Assembly (NCBI GenBank): GCA_964371195.1
Contig: CAYJLD010000024.1
Span: forward strand, 1-30,366
Source: CAYJAD01 sp964371195
GTDB lineage: Bacteria > Desulfobacterota > Desulfovibrionia > Desulfovibrionales > Desulfovibrionaceae
DNA: 30,366 bases
Direction: 5' to 3'
In this document: in pieces, positions 14,494 through 23,468 of the stretch
Layout: each line of letters begins with the position of its first letter
Numbering within the stretch: position 1 is the first letter of the stretch
Notes under the pieces: model-generated
Told to the model about the DNA's origin: nothing
What the model saw: only the letters and a program-made list of their open reading frames with translations
The model's database searches: none
Translations under genes and position numbers: made by a program

Positions 14494-17223
14494 ATGTTAT
14501 CAAAAACTCTTGTAGTTAATGGAATGCCAAGGAAGGTTTTTGCCCTAAGTGACGGCATGCTTTCTGATGTGCTTCGTGACCAATTACATTTAACCAGTGT
14601 CAAGGTTGGCTGTGGCAAAGGGCAATGTGGCGCGTGTTCTGTAATACTAGATGGTAAAGTTGTACGCTCCTGTATCGTCAGAATAACTCGTGTTCCAGAA
14701 AATGCCGCCATTACAACATTAGAAGGTATTGGCACACCAGATAACTTACATCCATTACAACATGCTTGGATATATCATGGCGGTGCTCAATGTGGTTTTT
14801 GTTCTCCTGGTTTCATTGTTTCAGCTAAAGCTTTGCTTGATACTAATCAAAAACCCACTCGTCAAGAAGTGCGCGACTGGTTCCAAAGCCATAAAAATGT
14901 TTGCCGTTGCACAGGTTATAAACCACTAGTTGATGCTGTTATGGATGCAGCAGCTCTTATGCGCGGTGAAAAAACAGTGGCAGATATAAGCTATCAAGTG
15001 CCTGCCGATGGTCGCATTTGGGGCACAAACTTCACACGCCCAAGTGCTCTTGCAAAAGTTACAGGTATTGCAGAATATGGTGCTGACGCAGCTTTACGCA
15101 TGCCAAAGAATACTTTGCACTTAGCCCTAGCTCAAGCTAAGGTTTCACATGCTAATATTAAAAGTATTGATGTATCCGAAGCTGAAAAAATGCCTGGTGT
15201 TTATAAAGTCCTTACACATAAAGATGTTAAGGGTAAAAATCGCATTACTGGTCTTATTACCTTCCCCACCAACAAGGGTGATGGTTGGGACCGCCCAATA
15301 CTTAATGACAGCAAAATATTCCAATATGGCGATGCTTTAGCTATCGTTTGTGCTGATAGTGAATGCAATGCTAGAGCTGCTGCTGAAAAAGTTAAAGTGG
15401 ACCTTGAGCTATTACCTGAATACATGAATGTTCATGATGCCATGGACCCAAGTGCCATGGAAATTCACCCTGGCACACCCAATGTTTATTTTGAGCAAGG
15501 ACTTGAAAAAGGCGAAGACACAGCCAAATATTTTGATGATCCCAGTATGGAAGTGGCAGAAGGCTCATACTACACCCAACGTCAACCCCATATGCCCATC
15601 GAACCAGACGTAGGTTATGGTTATATGAATGAAGATGGAAAACTTATTATCCATTCAAAATCCATTGGTTTGCATTTGCATGGCCTTATGATTGCTCCAG
15701 GTCTTGGTCTTGAATTTCCAAAAGATTTAGCCTTGGTACAAAATACAGCTGGTGGAACTTTTGGTTATAAATTTAGTCCCACCCTTGAAGCCCTTGTAGG
15801 TGTTGCAGTACTTGCTACTGGTCGCCCTTGCCATCTACGCTATAATTATGAACAACAACAAAATTACACTGGTAAGCGTTCGCCATTCTGGACCACTGTG
15901 CGTATGGCCGCAGATAAAAATACCAAGAAAATCATGGCCCTAGAAGTTGACTGGATGGTTGACCATGGTCCATATTCTGAATTTGGTGACCTCTTAACCT
16001 TACGCGGAGCACAATTTTGTGGTGGTGGCTATGGCATACCTAACATGCGCGGTTTAGGCCGTACCATTTGTACCAACCATGCTTGGGGTTCAGCTTTCCG
16101 TGGTTATGGTGGACCAGAAATTGAATTCCCCTCCGAATCATTGGTTGACGAATTAGCTCTTAAGCTTGGTATTGATCCCTTTGAATTCCGTGCCATTAAC
16201 CATTACCGTGAAGGTGATACAAACCCATCACAACAAAAACCAGAGGTGCTTTCCTTTGGTGAAATGTTTGATGCTTTACGCCCTAAATATGAAGCCGCCA
16301 AGGCCAATGCCAAAGCCAATTCCACAGCAGAAGTAAAGCGCGGAGTTGGTGTTGCGCTTGGTTCTTATGGTGCTGGTCTTGATGGACCAGATACTGCTGA
16401 AGCTTGGGTTGAGCTTAATGAAGATGGTGGCGTTACTGCCTATGCCTGCTGGCAAGACCACGGGCAAGGAGCCGATGCTGGTACTTTGGGCACAGTGCAT
16501 GAAGCTTTACGCCCATTAAATATGCCCATGGAAAACATTCGCCTTGTGCTAAATGATACTGACAAAGCTCCAAATTCTGGCCCTGCTGGTGGTTCACGCT
16601 CTCAAGTTATGGTAGGTAATGCTCTAAAGCTTGCTGGTGAAGCCTTAGTTGATGCCATGCGTAAAGCAGAAGGTGGCTTCCATGACTATGCTAGCCTTAA
16701 AGCTGCTGGCTTAGAAACACTATATAAAGGCACATTTACAGCTCAGGCTGAACATTGTGACCCCAAAACTGGTAAGGGTGCTCCATTCCAATTCTATATG
16801 TATGGATTATTCCTTGCAGAAGTTGCAGTTGAAGTGGCTACTGGTAAAACTACAGTTGAAAAACTTACCATTGCTGCAGACATTGGTACTGTAAATAACC
16901 GTGCTGTTACTGATGGTCAAATTTATGGTGGCCTAATCCAAGGTGTTGGGCTTGCTTTGAGTGAAGACTATGAAGATCTCAAAAAGCATAGCACTATGGC
17001 TGGTGCAGGTATTCCATATATTAAAGATGCTCCAGACAATATGGAAATTATCTATGTGGAAACCCCACGCCCAGGCGGACCATTTGGTGCTTCTGGAGTA
17101 GGTGAAATTCCGGTTTGTGGACCTCACCCAGCCATTATTAATGCCATAGCCAATGCTTGTGGTGCTAGAGTTAGGGATTTACCTGCTTACCCTGCAAAAG
17201 TGTTAGCAGCTATGCCTAAATAA
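14494..17223 (+). CDS. mop: Molybdenum aldehyde oxidoreductase (MOP, xanthine oxidase family)
   Basis: This 909-residue enzyme oxidises aldehydes to carboxylic acids with water at a molybdopterin-cytosine-dinucleotide centre and passes electrons through two [2Fe-2S] clusters. With the ATG at 14494 as residue 1, the cluster cysteines fall at 40, 45, 48, 60 and 100, 103, 137, 139, the numbering known for D. gigas MOP, which confirms this start. A TTG eight codons upstream overlaps the GGAGA ribosome site and is unlikely. The Mo domain keeps GGTFGYKFSPT, AFRGYGGPE, HGQGAD and the C-terminal GASGVGEIP with the catalytic glutamate near residue 871. There is no FAD domain, as in the Desulfovibrio enzymes. 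A strong terminator follows, then the accessory operon. Confidence 0.97.
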   Translation: MLSKTLVVNGMPRKVFALSDGMLSDVLRDQLHLTSVKVGCGKGQCGACSVILDGKVVRSCIVRITRVPENAAITTLEGIGTPDNLHPLQHAWIYHGGAQCGFCSPGFIVSAKALLDTNQKPTRQEVRDWFQSHKNVCRCTGYKPLVDAVMDAAALMRGEKTVADISYQVPADGRIWGTNFTRPSALAKVTGIAEYGADAALRMPKNTLHLALAQAKVSHANIKSIDVSEAEKMPGVYKVLTHKDVKGKNRITGLITFPTNKGDGWDRPILNDSKIFQYGDALAIVCADSECNARAAAEKVKVDLELLPEYMNVHDAMDPSAMEIHPGTPNVYFEQGLEKGEDTAKYFDDPSMEVAEGSYYTQRQPHMPIEPDVGYGYMNEDGKLIIHSKSIGLHLHGLMIAPGLGLEFPKDLALVQNTAGGTFGYKFSPTLEALVGVAVLATGRPCHLRYNYEQQQNYTGKRSPFWTTVRMAADKNTKKIMALEVDWMVDHGPYSEFGDLLTLRGAQFCGGGYGIPNMRGLGRTICTNHAWGSAFRGYGGPEIEFPSESLVDELALKLGIDPFEFRAINHYREGDTNPSQQKPEVLSFGEMFDALRPKYEAAKANAKANSTAEVKRGVGVALGSYGAGLDGPDTAEAWVELNEDGGVTAYACWQDHGQGADAGTLGTVHEALRPLNMPMENIRLVLNDTDKAPNSGPAGGSRSQVMVGNALKLAGEALVDAMRKAEGGFHDYASLKAAGLETLYKGTFTAQAEHCDPKTGKGAPFQFYMYGLFLAEVAVEVATGKTTVEKLTIAADIGTVNNRAVTDGQIYGGLIQGVGLALSEDYEDLKKHSTMAGAGIPYIKDAPDNMEIIYVETPRPGGPFGASGVGEIPVCGPHPAIINAIANACGARVRDLPAYPAKVLAAMPK

Positions 17224-17240
17224 TTTAGTTTCATTATAAG

Positions 17241-17283
17241 AGGTGTAACAGGCTGTTAAAAATATCCTGTTACACCTTTTTTC
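17241..17283 (+). terminator. Strong intrinsic terminator after mop
   Basis: AGGTGTAACAGG (17241-17252) pairs perfectly with 17266-17277 around a 13-base loop, followed by a T run. It separates mop from the downstream same-strand operon, for which I see no clear separate promoter. Confidence 0.9.
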
Positions 17284-17329
17284 TATTAACCAGATAAGTT
17301 TTGTTTATTTGCACAATGCGGAGCCATAT

Positions 17330-19729
17330 ATGGACCAAGCAAGTTTGCACGCCACCGAAGCACGCTGTACAGAAGAGCATATGCCAAAGTGCCAAAGTCA
17401 TTGCCCTTTGCAAATGGATGTACGTGCTTTTATGGCCTGTATAAGTGATGGTACCATAAATGAAGCTAGAAAAATAATCGAACGACATATTCCCCTACCC
17501 TCTATAATTGCTGAAATTTGCGACCACCCTTGCGAAAACTACTGTTTAAGGCGTGATCTTGGTGGTAGCTTATCCATTCAAAGCCTTGAAAGCTATTGCA
17601 TGCAAAATTCACAAAAAATGGGCAAAGGCTTTTTGCGTCCACCCAAGGCTAAGAAAACTGCTGTTATAGGTAGTGGATTGTCTGGCTTGGTGGTGGCTTA
17701 TGAGCTTGCAAAAAAAAGCTGGCCAGTGACTATTTTTTATCATGCAAATAAAGAAGATGACGAAGTATATTCTTTTATTCTTGAACAATTTCCAAATCTT
17801 AGCTTGAAAAATTTACAAGACGAATGCGCTAACCTTCAAAAGCAACATGCAATATTTAAACAAGCCACTCTTAATGATGAATTCTTTCAAAGTTTGCATG
17901 ACCAATACGACGCATTTTATATTGATGCCCATGCCGCAGCTGGTATTTTTGCAAGCCTTAATAAAAATCCAAAGGAACTTACAGGCCATATACAAGACAA
18001 TATATGCGCTGGTGGTATACTCAACACTAGCCCTACAGGAAATCTCTATGCATCATCCTCCAAGCAAGCCGGCCAAGGTAGAGTGGCGGCTTTAAGCCTT
18101 GAGCGCATCCTTAGTGGTGTTAATGTAGATTCTGGGCGAGATGAGCAAAATAAAAAAGATAAATTACATACAAATTTAGATAATATAAAAATAATTGAGG
18201 CCATTGCCCCTACTCCATCTGGCTATGAAGCTAATCAAGCAAAGGAAGAGGCAGCAAGATGCATACAATGCCAATGTATGCAATGTGTTAAAAAATGTGT
18301 CTACCTACAAAAGTATGGTAGTTTTCCGCGCTCTTATACCAGACAAATATATAATAATGCTGCTATAGTACAAGGAGAACGCAGAGCAAATTCCTTAGTT
18401 AATGGTTGTATGCTTTGTGGGCAATGCACCGAAATATGTCCAGAACGCTTTTCCATGGCTGAAGTATGCCTGCAAGCTAGAGAAGATATGGTTACGCGTA
18501 AATATATGCCAGCCTCTGCCCATGCCTTTGCCTTAGACGACTTACAAGCTGCCACTAGCAAAGCAGCCACATTATTCTTATCTGCCCCACAAGACAAGCA
18601 TACCAAGTATGCCTTTTTTCCTGGCTGCCAACTCACAGCATCTCGCAGTGAGCAAGTAAGCAAGGTTTATGAATTTTTATCTGAGCACTTAAACCATGAA
18701 GTGGGTTTTATACTTTCTTGTTGTGGTACGCCAGCCACTTGGGCAGGGCAAAAGGAATTAGCTAAGAATAAAGCTCAAGTATTAAATGAGCAGTGGGAAA
18801 AACTTGGCGAACCAACACTATTATTAGCTTGTGCATCATGTAAGCAATTTTTTAAGCATATGCTTCCTCATATAAAAACCATGTCTTTATGGGAAATGCT
18901 TTATGAATTACGTGAGCAAATTAGCCCAAGTAATAATCATACAATTTTTACCATTCATGACCCCTGTGCTGCTAGAAATGACAAAAAATGGTTAAGCAGC
19001 ACTCGTCTTTTAGCCAAGCATTGTGGAATAAATTGTGAGGATTCAAACCAAGCACAAAGCACTACAAATTGTTGTGGTTATGGTGGTCTTGTCTGGTGTG
19101 CTCAACCTGAACTTGCCAATCAAGCAACTAAAGAATTAGCCAAAAACTTAAGACAAAACCCTGGCCTTGCATCTTGCATAATGTGTCGTGACCGCCTTGT
19201 AAGTAGTCAAAAAGATTGCTTGCATCTATTAGATATTTTACCATTTATTAAAGATAATAATCTTGCATATACGCCTAATGCTAAAGCTCAAAGCCTCTCA
19301 GCTAAACGCGTTCACAGAATACAATTAGTGGAATATACATTAAAAAAATATAATATAAAACAAGTTTTACCCCATATACAAAGCGATGAGGATACAGCGA
19401 TTATCCCTCTAGTCACACAAAATATTTTAAATAGTATGGACCCCGTGCATGGACATAATTTCTTGCACTTAAGCCAAGCACTTTTAGACAAGCTTGAACA
19501 AAAACATATTTTGCATCAAGATGTGGCCGCGGCTGTTTTAGCTGTTGAAGAACATGGGCAAAGATTTTTAGAAAAAGAAAGCGGACATTATGTGGGTGCG
19601 CATAGTGTAGGGGCAGTAACATTTTGGGTGCGCTATTCTCAAGATGAAAACAAAAAATACTATTTACATGATGCTTGGTGTCATCGTATGTATGTACCTA
19701 ACACAGATCCCAAGGCTATCAAGCCATAA
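17330..19729 (+). CDS. GltD-like / dicluster ferredoxin / CCG-domain redox fusion (DVU1558-like)
   Basis: This 799-residue cytoplasmic multidomain Fe-S protein starts at ATG 17330 (GGAG six bases before). Residues 1-100 resemble the Fe-S N-domain of glutamate synthase small subunit (Cys13/21/25 and 64/68/72). AVIGSGLSG (111-119) opens a Rossmann domain that ends near residue 262 and is much shorter than the two-nucleotide GltD module. Residues 310-380 hold two [4Fe-4S] sites (clear one at Cys360/363/366/370). Two HdrD/GlpC-like CCG segments follow (Cys433 with 464-465; Cys546 with 581-582 and 616/619). The last 160 residues, with several histidines, are unassigned. I recall a protein of this kind next to mop in D. 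vulgaris. An electron-transfer role linked to Mop or its maturation is inferred. Confidence 0.85.
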   Translation: MDQASLHATEARCTEEHMPKCQSHCPLQMDVRAFMACISDGTINEARKIIERHIPLPSIIAEICDHPCENYCLRRDLGGSLSIQSLESYCMQNSQKMGKGFLRPPKAKKTAVIGSGLSGLVVAYELAKKSWPVTIFYHANKEDDEVYSFILEQFPNLSLKNLQDECANLQKQHAIFKQATLNDEFFQSLHDQYDAFYIDAHAAAGIFASLNKNPKELTGHIQDNICAGGILNTSPTGNLYASSSKQAGQGRVAALSLERILSGVNVDSGRDEQNKKDKLHTNLDNIKIIEAIAPTPSGYEANQAKEEAARCIQCQCMQCVKKCVYLQKYGSFPRSYTRQIYNNAAIVQGERRANSLVNGCMLCGQCTEICPERFSMAEVCLQAREDMVTRKYMPASAHAFALDDLQAATSKAATLFLSAPQDKHTKYAFFPGCQLTASRSEQVSKVYEFLSEHLNHEVGFILSCCGTPATWAGQKELAKNKAQVLNEQWEKLGEPTLLLACASCKQFFKHMLPHIKTMSLWEMLYELREQISPSNNHTIFTIHDPCAARNDKKWLSSTRLLAKHCGINCEDSNQAQSTTNCCGYGGLVWCAQPELANQATKELAKNLRQNPGLASCIMCRDRLVSSQKDCLHLLDILPFIKDNNLAYTPNAKAQSLSAKRVHRIQLVEYTLKKYNIKQVLPHIQSDEDTAIIPLVTQNILNSMDPVHGHNFLHLSQALLDKLEQKHILHQDVAAAVLAVEEHGQRFLEKESGHYVGAHSVGAVTFWVRYSQDENKKYYLHDAWCHRMYVPNTDPKAIKP

Positions 19730-19740
19730 GTAGAGTTTAT

Positions 19741-19956
19741 ATGAATAATGTTCCTACATATACTCCAGACCAAGGGCAATGGTTTTGTGATAAATGTAAA
19801 TGCCCACTTGAACAACAAAATATTCAAGCATTTTACCTTGGCAGTGCCTTTGCGGCCTCCTTGCCAATGTGCCCTCAATGTAAGCTTACTCTAGTACCAA
19901 AAACTTTAGCAGAGGGAAAAATGCTTGAAGTGGAGCGCATGCTAGAGGATAAATAG
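19741..19956 (+). CDS. Small double-CxxC redox or zinc-ribbon protein (DVU1557-like)
   Basis: This 71-residue soluble protein has two CxxC knuckles (CDKC at residues 16-19 and CPQC at 44-47) 24 residues apart, the spacing of a zinc ribbon or rubredoxin-like metal site. The rest is a short helical tail. It sits 11 bases after the dicluster protein and two bases before the methyltransferase, inside a compact operon, so it is a real gene despite its size. A protein of the same size and place occurs, as I recall, in the Desulfovibrio mop cluster and has been labelled a redox protein. Whether it binds zinc or iron cannot be told from the sequence. Confidence 0.82.
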   Translation: MNNVPTYTPDQGQWFCDKCKCPLEQQNIQAFYLGSAFAASLPMCPQCKLTLVPKTLAEGKMLEVERMLEDK

Positions 19957-19958
19957 TT

Positions 19959-20585
19959 ATGAGCTTACATGCCCCACCCCAAAGTAATGCTTTTTGTTGG
20001 CACCCAGGCGGTTTAGAGCTTACAAAGCACGCCTTAGATCTATGTCCCATGCCAAAAGGTGCGAAAATATTAGATGTAGGTTCGGGGGCTGGCCATAGCA
20101 TTAAATTAATGCAAGAGCTTGGGTTTACAGCTTATGGCTTAGACTTACACTACCCCTCAAACATTGATCAACATAACTTAGCATTAACTCCACCCCTACC
20201 CCATATAATGGCCAACGCCATCAACCTACCATTCAAAGGAAACAGTTTTGAGGCCATAGTTTGCGAATGTGTACTTTCAGTTATTCCAAATAAACTTCAG
20301 GCATTACAAGAATTTTGGCGCATCTGCAATGGTATTTCCAAGCAAGCTTATTTAATTATAAATGACGTATACACTAAGGATAACAATGATAGAGAGCAAC
20401 TTTCACATAAGCAATTGCAAAAAGATTTACAAAAAAGTCATTGGCGTTTAGAACATTTTGAAGACCATACCAAAAGTTTGCGGACCTTTGCCGCCCAATT
20501 ATTATGGCATAATTTAGAGCCTTGCCAGTTAGATAAAGTTAATCTTGGTTATGGTTTATGGATAGCTATCAAGGATAATAAATGA
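19959..20585 (+). CDS. Class I SAM-dependent methyltransferase (DVU1556-like)
   Basis: This 208-residue methyltransferase of the Methyltransf_11 type has the SAM-binding motif ILDVGSGAGHS (residues 38-48), the acidic residue closing strand 2 in AYGLDLHY, and the motif NLPFKGNSFEAIVCECVLS with its downstream helix. The N-terminus has the short segment FCWHPGGLELT before the fold. The substrate is unknown. The start lies two bases after the preceding gene, and its TGA overlaps the next ATG (ATGA at 20582-20585), showing translational coupling. In this operon the likeliest acceptor is a cofactor intermediate or a cluster protein, but this is inference from position only. Confidence 0.87.
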   Translation: MSLHAPPQSNAFCWHPGGLELTKHALDLCPMPKGAKILDVGSGAGHSIKLMQELGFTAYGLDLHYPSNIDQHNLALTPPLPHIMANAINLPFKGNSFEAIVCECVLSVIPNKLQALQEFWRICNGISKQAYLIINDVYTKDNNDREQLSHKQLQKDLQKSHWRLEHFEDHTKSLRTFAAQLLWHNLEPCQLDKVNLGYGLWIAIKDNK

Positions 20586-21049
20586 ACCCAATTCTTTTAG
20601 AATTACTACCCCTTATCAAACAAGGTTATTGTTGTAGTCAATTGCTTATGCATTTAGTGCTGCAAGGTGCAGGATATGAAAATACACAATTAATCCGTGC
20701 CATGCATGGACTTTGTTTTGGTATGGGCGCAACAGAAGGCCCATGTGGATTACTCAGTGGTGGAGCTTGTGTGCTAGCTTGTTTTGCCGGTAAGGGCCAA
20801 GATAATGAAGAGGCCCATGCAAGCATTGCTCCCATGATTAATGATTATCATCAATGGTTTATTGACTATGTACAATGTAATGGTCTTTGCCATCAAGTTA
20901 TGAGTAATTTGGGCAATATTCTTCAAGATGAAACTAGTATGAATGATGAACACGAGCAATTGCGCTGCGGTAAATTGCTTTGCATTTGTTGGGATAAAAT
21001 ACTAGAATTACTAGAAAGTTATAATGTAGACTTGGAGCTTAAAGCATGA
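20582..21049 (+). CDS. C_GCAxxG_C_C family protein (DVU1555-like)
   Basis: This 155-residue protein of the C_GCAxxG_C_C (redox-active or metal-binding cysteine) family has GYCCSQ at residues 15-20, the central GPCGLLSGGACV (53-64) in place of the usual CGxxTG segment, and CGKLLCICW (129-137) at the C-terminus. No secretion signal is seen. Members occur near redox enzymes and selenium or molybdenum genes, but their reaction is not known. It is coupled by ATGA overlaps to both neighbours: the methyltransferase before it and the radical SAM gene after it. The many paired cysteines suggest metal or sulfur handling. Confidence 0.85.
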   Translation: MNPILLELLPLIKQGYCCSQLLMHLVLQGAGYENTQLIRAMHGLCFGMGATEGPCGLLSGGACVLACFAGKGQDNEEAHASIAPMINDYHQWFIDYVQCNGLCHQVMSNLGNILQDETSMNDEHEQLRCGKLLCICWDKILELLESYNVDLELKA

Positions 21050-22380
21050 GTTTTTTACAAAAAACCAAAAGCTTATGCCCACAATGTTTACGCGTTATTG
21101 ATGCACATTATGTTAAGGAAGAAATACAAAATAAAGATTGGGTACTCCTAAAAAAAAACTGTCCTGAACATGGCCATTTTTCTGTACCCATTTGGGTAAA
21201 CTTAAAAAATACCCCAAGCTTTGAGCAGTGGTACAAAAAATCCAAACCGCATTATGTAAAATTTCCTCTTACCAAGGAGGATAAAGGCTGCCCTTATGAT
21301 TGTGGGCTTTGTCCAAACCATGCTCAGCATACTTGCTGTGTTCTTTTAGAAGTTACCAAGCATTGCAATATGCAATGCCCCATATGCTATGCTCAAAGTG
21401 TATCTGCAGAAAATAATTTAGAAAACCCAGACCTAGCCAGCCTTCAAATTAGCTTAGAAAAACTTATGCAACATGCAGGGGGGCATGTTAATATACAAAT
21501 ATCTGGTGGTGAGCCAACCATACGCAATGATTTAAGCAATATCATACAATTAATTAAAAATACAGGATTTTCATTTGTACAATTAAACACTAATGGATTA
21601 CGTTTAGGTAATGATAATAATTATGCTCAAACCCTTAAAGATGCTGGACTTAGCTTAGTATATTTACAGTGGGATGATTTGTGTGACGAAAGTTATTTAA
21701 AAGTACGTGGTAGAGCTTGCTATACAATAAAACAAAAGGCATTACAAAATTGCATCGACGCTAACTTGCCAGTAGTATTAGTTTGTACCGTTATTAAAGG
21801 TATTAATGACAGTTCCTTAGGAGCTATGATTTATAATGCCTTGGCATATGGATCATTAGTGCGTGGTTTCCATTTACAACCAGTTAGCACCTTTGGGAGA
21901 TACCCTTGGGACGGTAAAATAGCCCCACGCATCACCATTCCTGAAATATTGTATGAACTTGAAAAGCAAACTCACGGAATGCTCAAGGCTAAGCACTTTT
22001 CCCCACCCCAGTCAGAGCATGCTCTATGCTCCTTTAATGCAGTATATAAACGCCATGAAAATAAACTTGTGCCCACAGGTGAAAGCAATAGTTGTTGTGC
22101 ACATACAAATCCAGCCCAAAAAGCCCAAGAATTTGTGGCAAGTCATTGGGGGGCATTACCAAGCATTACCGATATTAATGACACATTTGATGCTACACTT
22201 AACCAAATTCAACAACGCTTCACCATATCTGGTATGGCTTTTCAAGATGCATATAGTATTGATTTAGAAAGGTTAAGAAAGTGTCATATCCATATTATTA
22301 GTGAAGATCACAAGCTCATGCCATTTTGTGCTTATAATCTTACGTCAGCAGATGGTTATCCATTATATCGCTCAATATAG
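21046..22380 (+). CDS. trsS: Radical SAM protein, TrsS-like, with N-terminal Cys-rich domain
   Basis: This 444-residue radical SAM enzyme binds its [4Fe-4S] cluster through CNMQCPIC (Cys107, 111, 114), with the SAM glycine motif SGGEPT at 153-158. Before it lies a Cys-rich segment (Cys11/14/39, then 82/86/89 and 97-98) with the ribbon style seen in Tes-type lipid-coupling enzymes and in the family named TrsS. The C-terminal part has a vicinal pair, Cys350-Cys351. I recall TrsS-family members being (seleno)proteins; here all positions are encoded as Cys and no in-frame TGA interrupts the gene. The reaction is unknown. Start and stop fit the operon: an ATGA overlap at the front and 11 bases to the next gene. 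Confidence 0.85.
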   Translation: MSFLQKTKSLCPQCLRVIDAHYVKEEIQNKDWVLLKKNCPEHGHFSVPIWVNLKNTPSFEQWYKKSKPHYVKFPLTKEDKGCPYDCGLCPNHAQHTCCVLLEVTKHCNMQCPICYAQSVSAENNLENPDLASLQISLEKLMQHAGGHVNIQISGGEPTIRNDLSNIIQLIKNTGFSFVQLNTNGLRLGNDNNYAQTLKDAGLSLVYLQWDDLCDESYLKVRGRACYTIKQKALQNCIDANLPVVLVCTVIKGINDSSLGAMIYNALAYGSLVRGFHLQPVSTFGRYPWDGKIAPRITIPEILYELEKQTHGMLKAKHFSPPQSEHALCSFNAVYKRHENKLVPTGESNSCCAHTNPAQKAQEFVASHWGALPSITDINDTFDATLNQIQQRFTISGMAFQDAYSIDLERLRKCHIHIISEDHKLMPFCAYNLTSADGYPLYRSI

Positions 22381-22391
22381 CAGGCAGTTAC

Positions 22392-23468
22392 ATGCAAAGA
22401 TGTGTTTTAGATACGTGGCTTATGCAAAAACTAGGTGCTTTAGCTCAAGTAGATTTTTTGCAAGCCTTACAAGTTGAAAAATGGCAACGCTTACTCAAAA
22501 CTCTTAAATATGCGCGTGCGCATAGTAGTTTTTATGCTAGGGCATTACAAGATTGTGACCTAGACAGTTTAAGCATACAGGATTTTAGTAAAATCCCCTT
22601 TACTACGGCCTATGATTTGCAAAATCCAGAACAATTGCTTTGTGTATCGCAAAGCCAAGTTGCGCGCATGGTAACATTACAAACTTCTGGCACAACGGCA
22701 AAGCCCAAGCGTTTAGCATTTAGTTATGACGACCTAAATGCCACTAAGGATTTTTTTGCTGTGGGTATGTCACAACTTATAAAAACTCAGCAACGCCTCT
22801 TAGTGCTTTGGCCAGGAGCAACGCGTCCTCACGGTGTTAGTTCACTATTAAGCGAAGCTCTAAAACAAAATGGTATAGAAGTTTTTTGCGGTGAGGCAAG
22901 CACCACTGAGCACAGCCTGAAGCAAGAATTAGATAAACATAACCCCCACACCATTGTGGCAGCACCACAGCAACTATATGTTTTAATCAAAATACTAAAA
23001 CAACAAAATACAAAACAATTGGCCTTACGTAGTATACTTTCAAGTGCCGAGCATTTAGATGCAGAATTAGAACAAAGTTTACAACAATATGGGCTTTTGG
23101 TATTAGATCATTACGGCACTACAGAAACTGGATATGGTGGCGGTGTGGAATGTTTAGCCAAAAATGGCTATCACTTGCGCGAATTAGATTTATTTGTAGA
23201 AATCATAAATCCCAACACCTTAGAGCCTGTTGACACTGGACTCGAAGGTGAAGTAGTCATAACAACTCTAAGTCGTAAAGCCATGCCTTTAATACGCTAT
23301 AGAACTGGAGATGTGGCAAGCATCTTACAAGGACCATGTCCATGCGGTAGTCCATTACCACGACTTGCAAAGATTAAGGGGCGACTTATTTATAATAGCA
23401 AGGGTTACACCATTAAACATTGTGTTAAGGGAGCTTTTTATGAAAGAACTGCTAAGCTTACTTTGTGA
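22392..23468 (+). CDS. Short AMP-dependent ligase-like protein (PaaK-type, DVU1553-like)
   Basis: This 358-residue protein resembles phenylacetate-CoA ligase-type adenylate-forming enzymes. The ATP loop TSGTTAKPKR is at about residues 96-105, the adenine motif DHYGTTETGYG at about 237-247, and RYRTGDVA with CPCGSPLPRLAKIKGR near the end. PaaK-type ligases are about 430 residues. Here the chain stops soon after the hinge glycine-arginine, so the C-terminal lid domain needed for thioester formation is nearly absent. It may only adenylate, or act on a carrier with a partner. It overlaps xdhC by 29 bases. The start ATG 22392 is 11 bases after the radical SAM stop. Confidence 0.82.
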   Translation: MQRCVLDTWLMQKLGALAQVDFLQALQVEKWQRLLKTLKYARAHSSFYARALQDCDLDSLSIQDFSKIPFTTAYDLQNPEQLLCVSQSQVARMVTLQTSGTTAKPKRLAFSYDDLNATKDFFAVGMSQLIKTQQRLLVLWPGATRPHGVSSLLSEALKQNGIEVFCGEASTTEHSLKQELDKHNPHTIVAAPQQLYVLIKILKQQNTKQLALRSILSSAEHLDAELEQSLQQYGLLVLDHYGTTETGYGGGVECLAKNGYHLRELDLFVEIINPNTLEPVDTGLEGEVVITTLSRKAMPLIRYRTGDVASILQGPCPCGSPLPRLAKIKGRLIYNSKGYTIKHCVKGAFYERTAKLTL

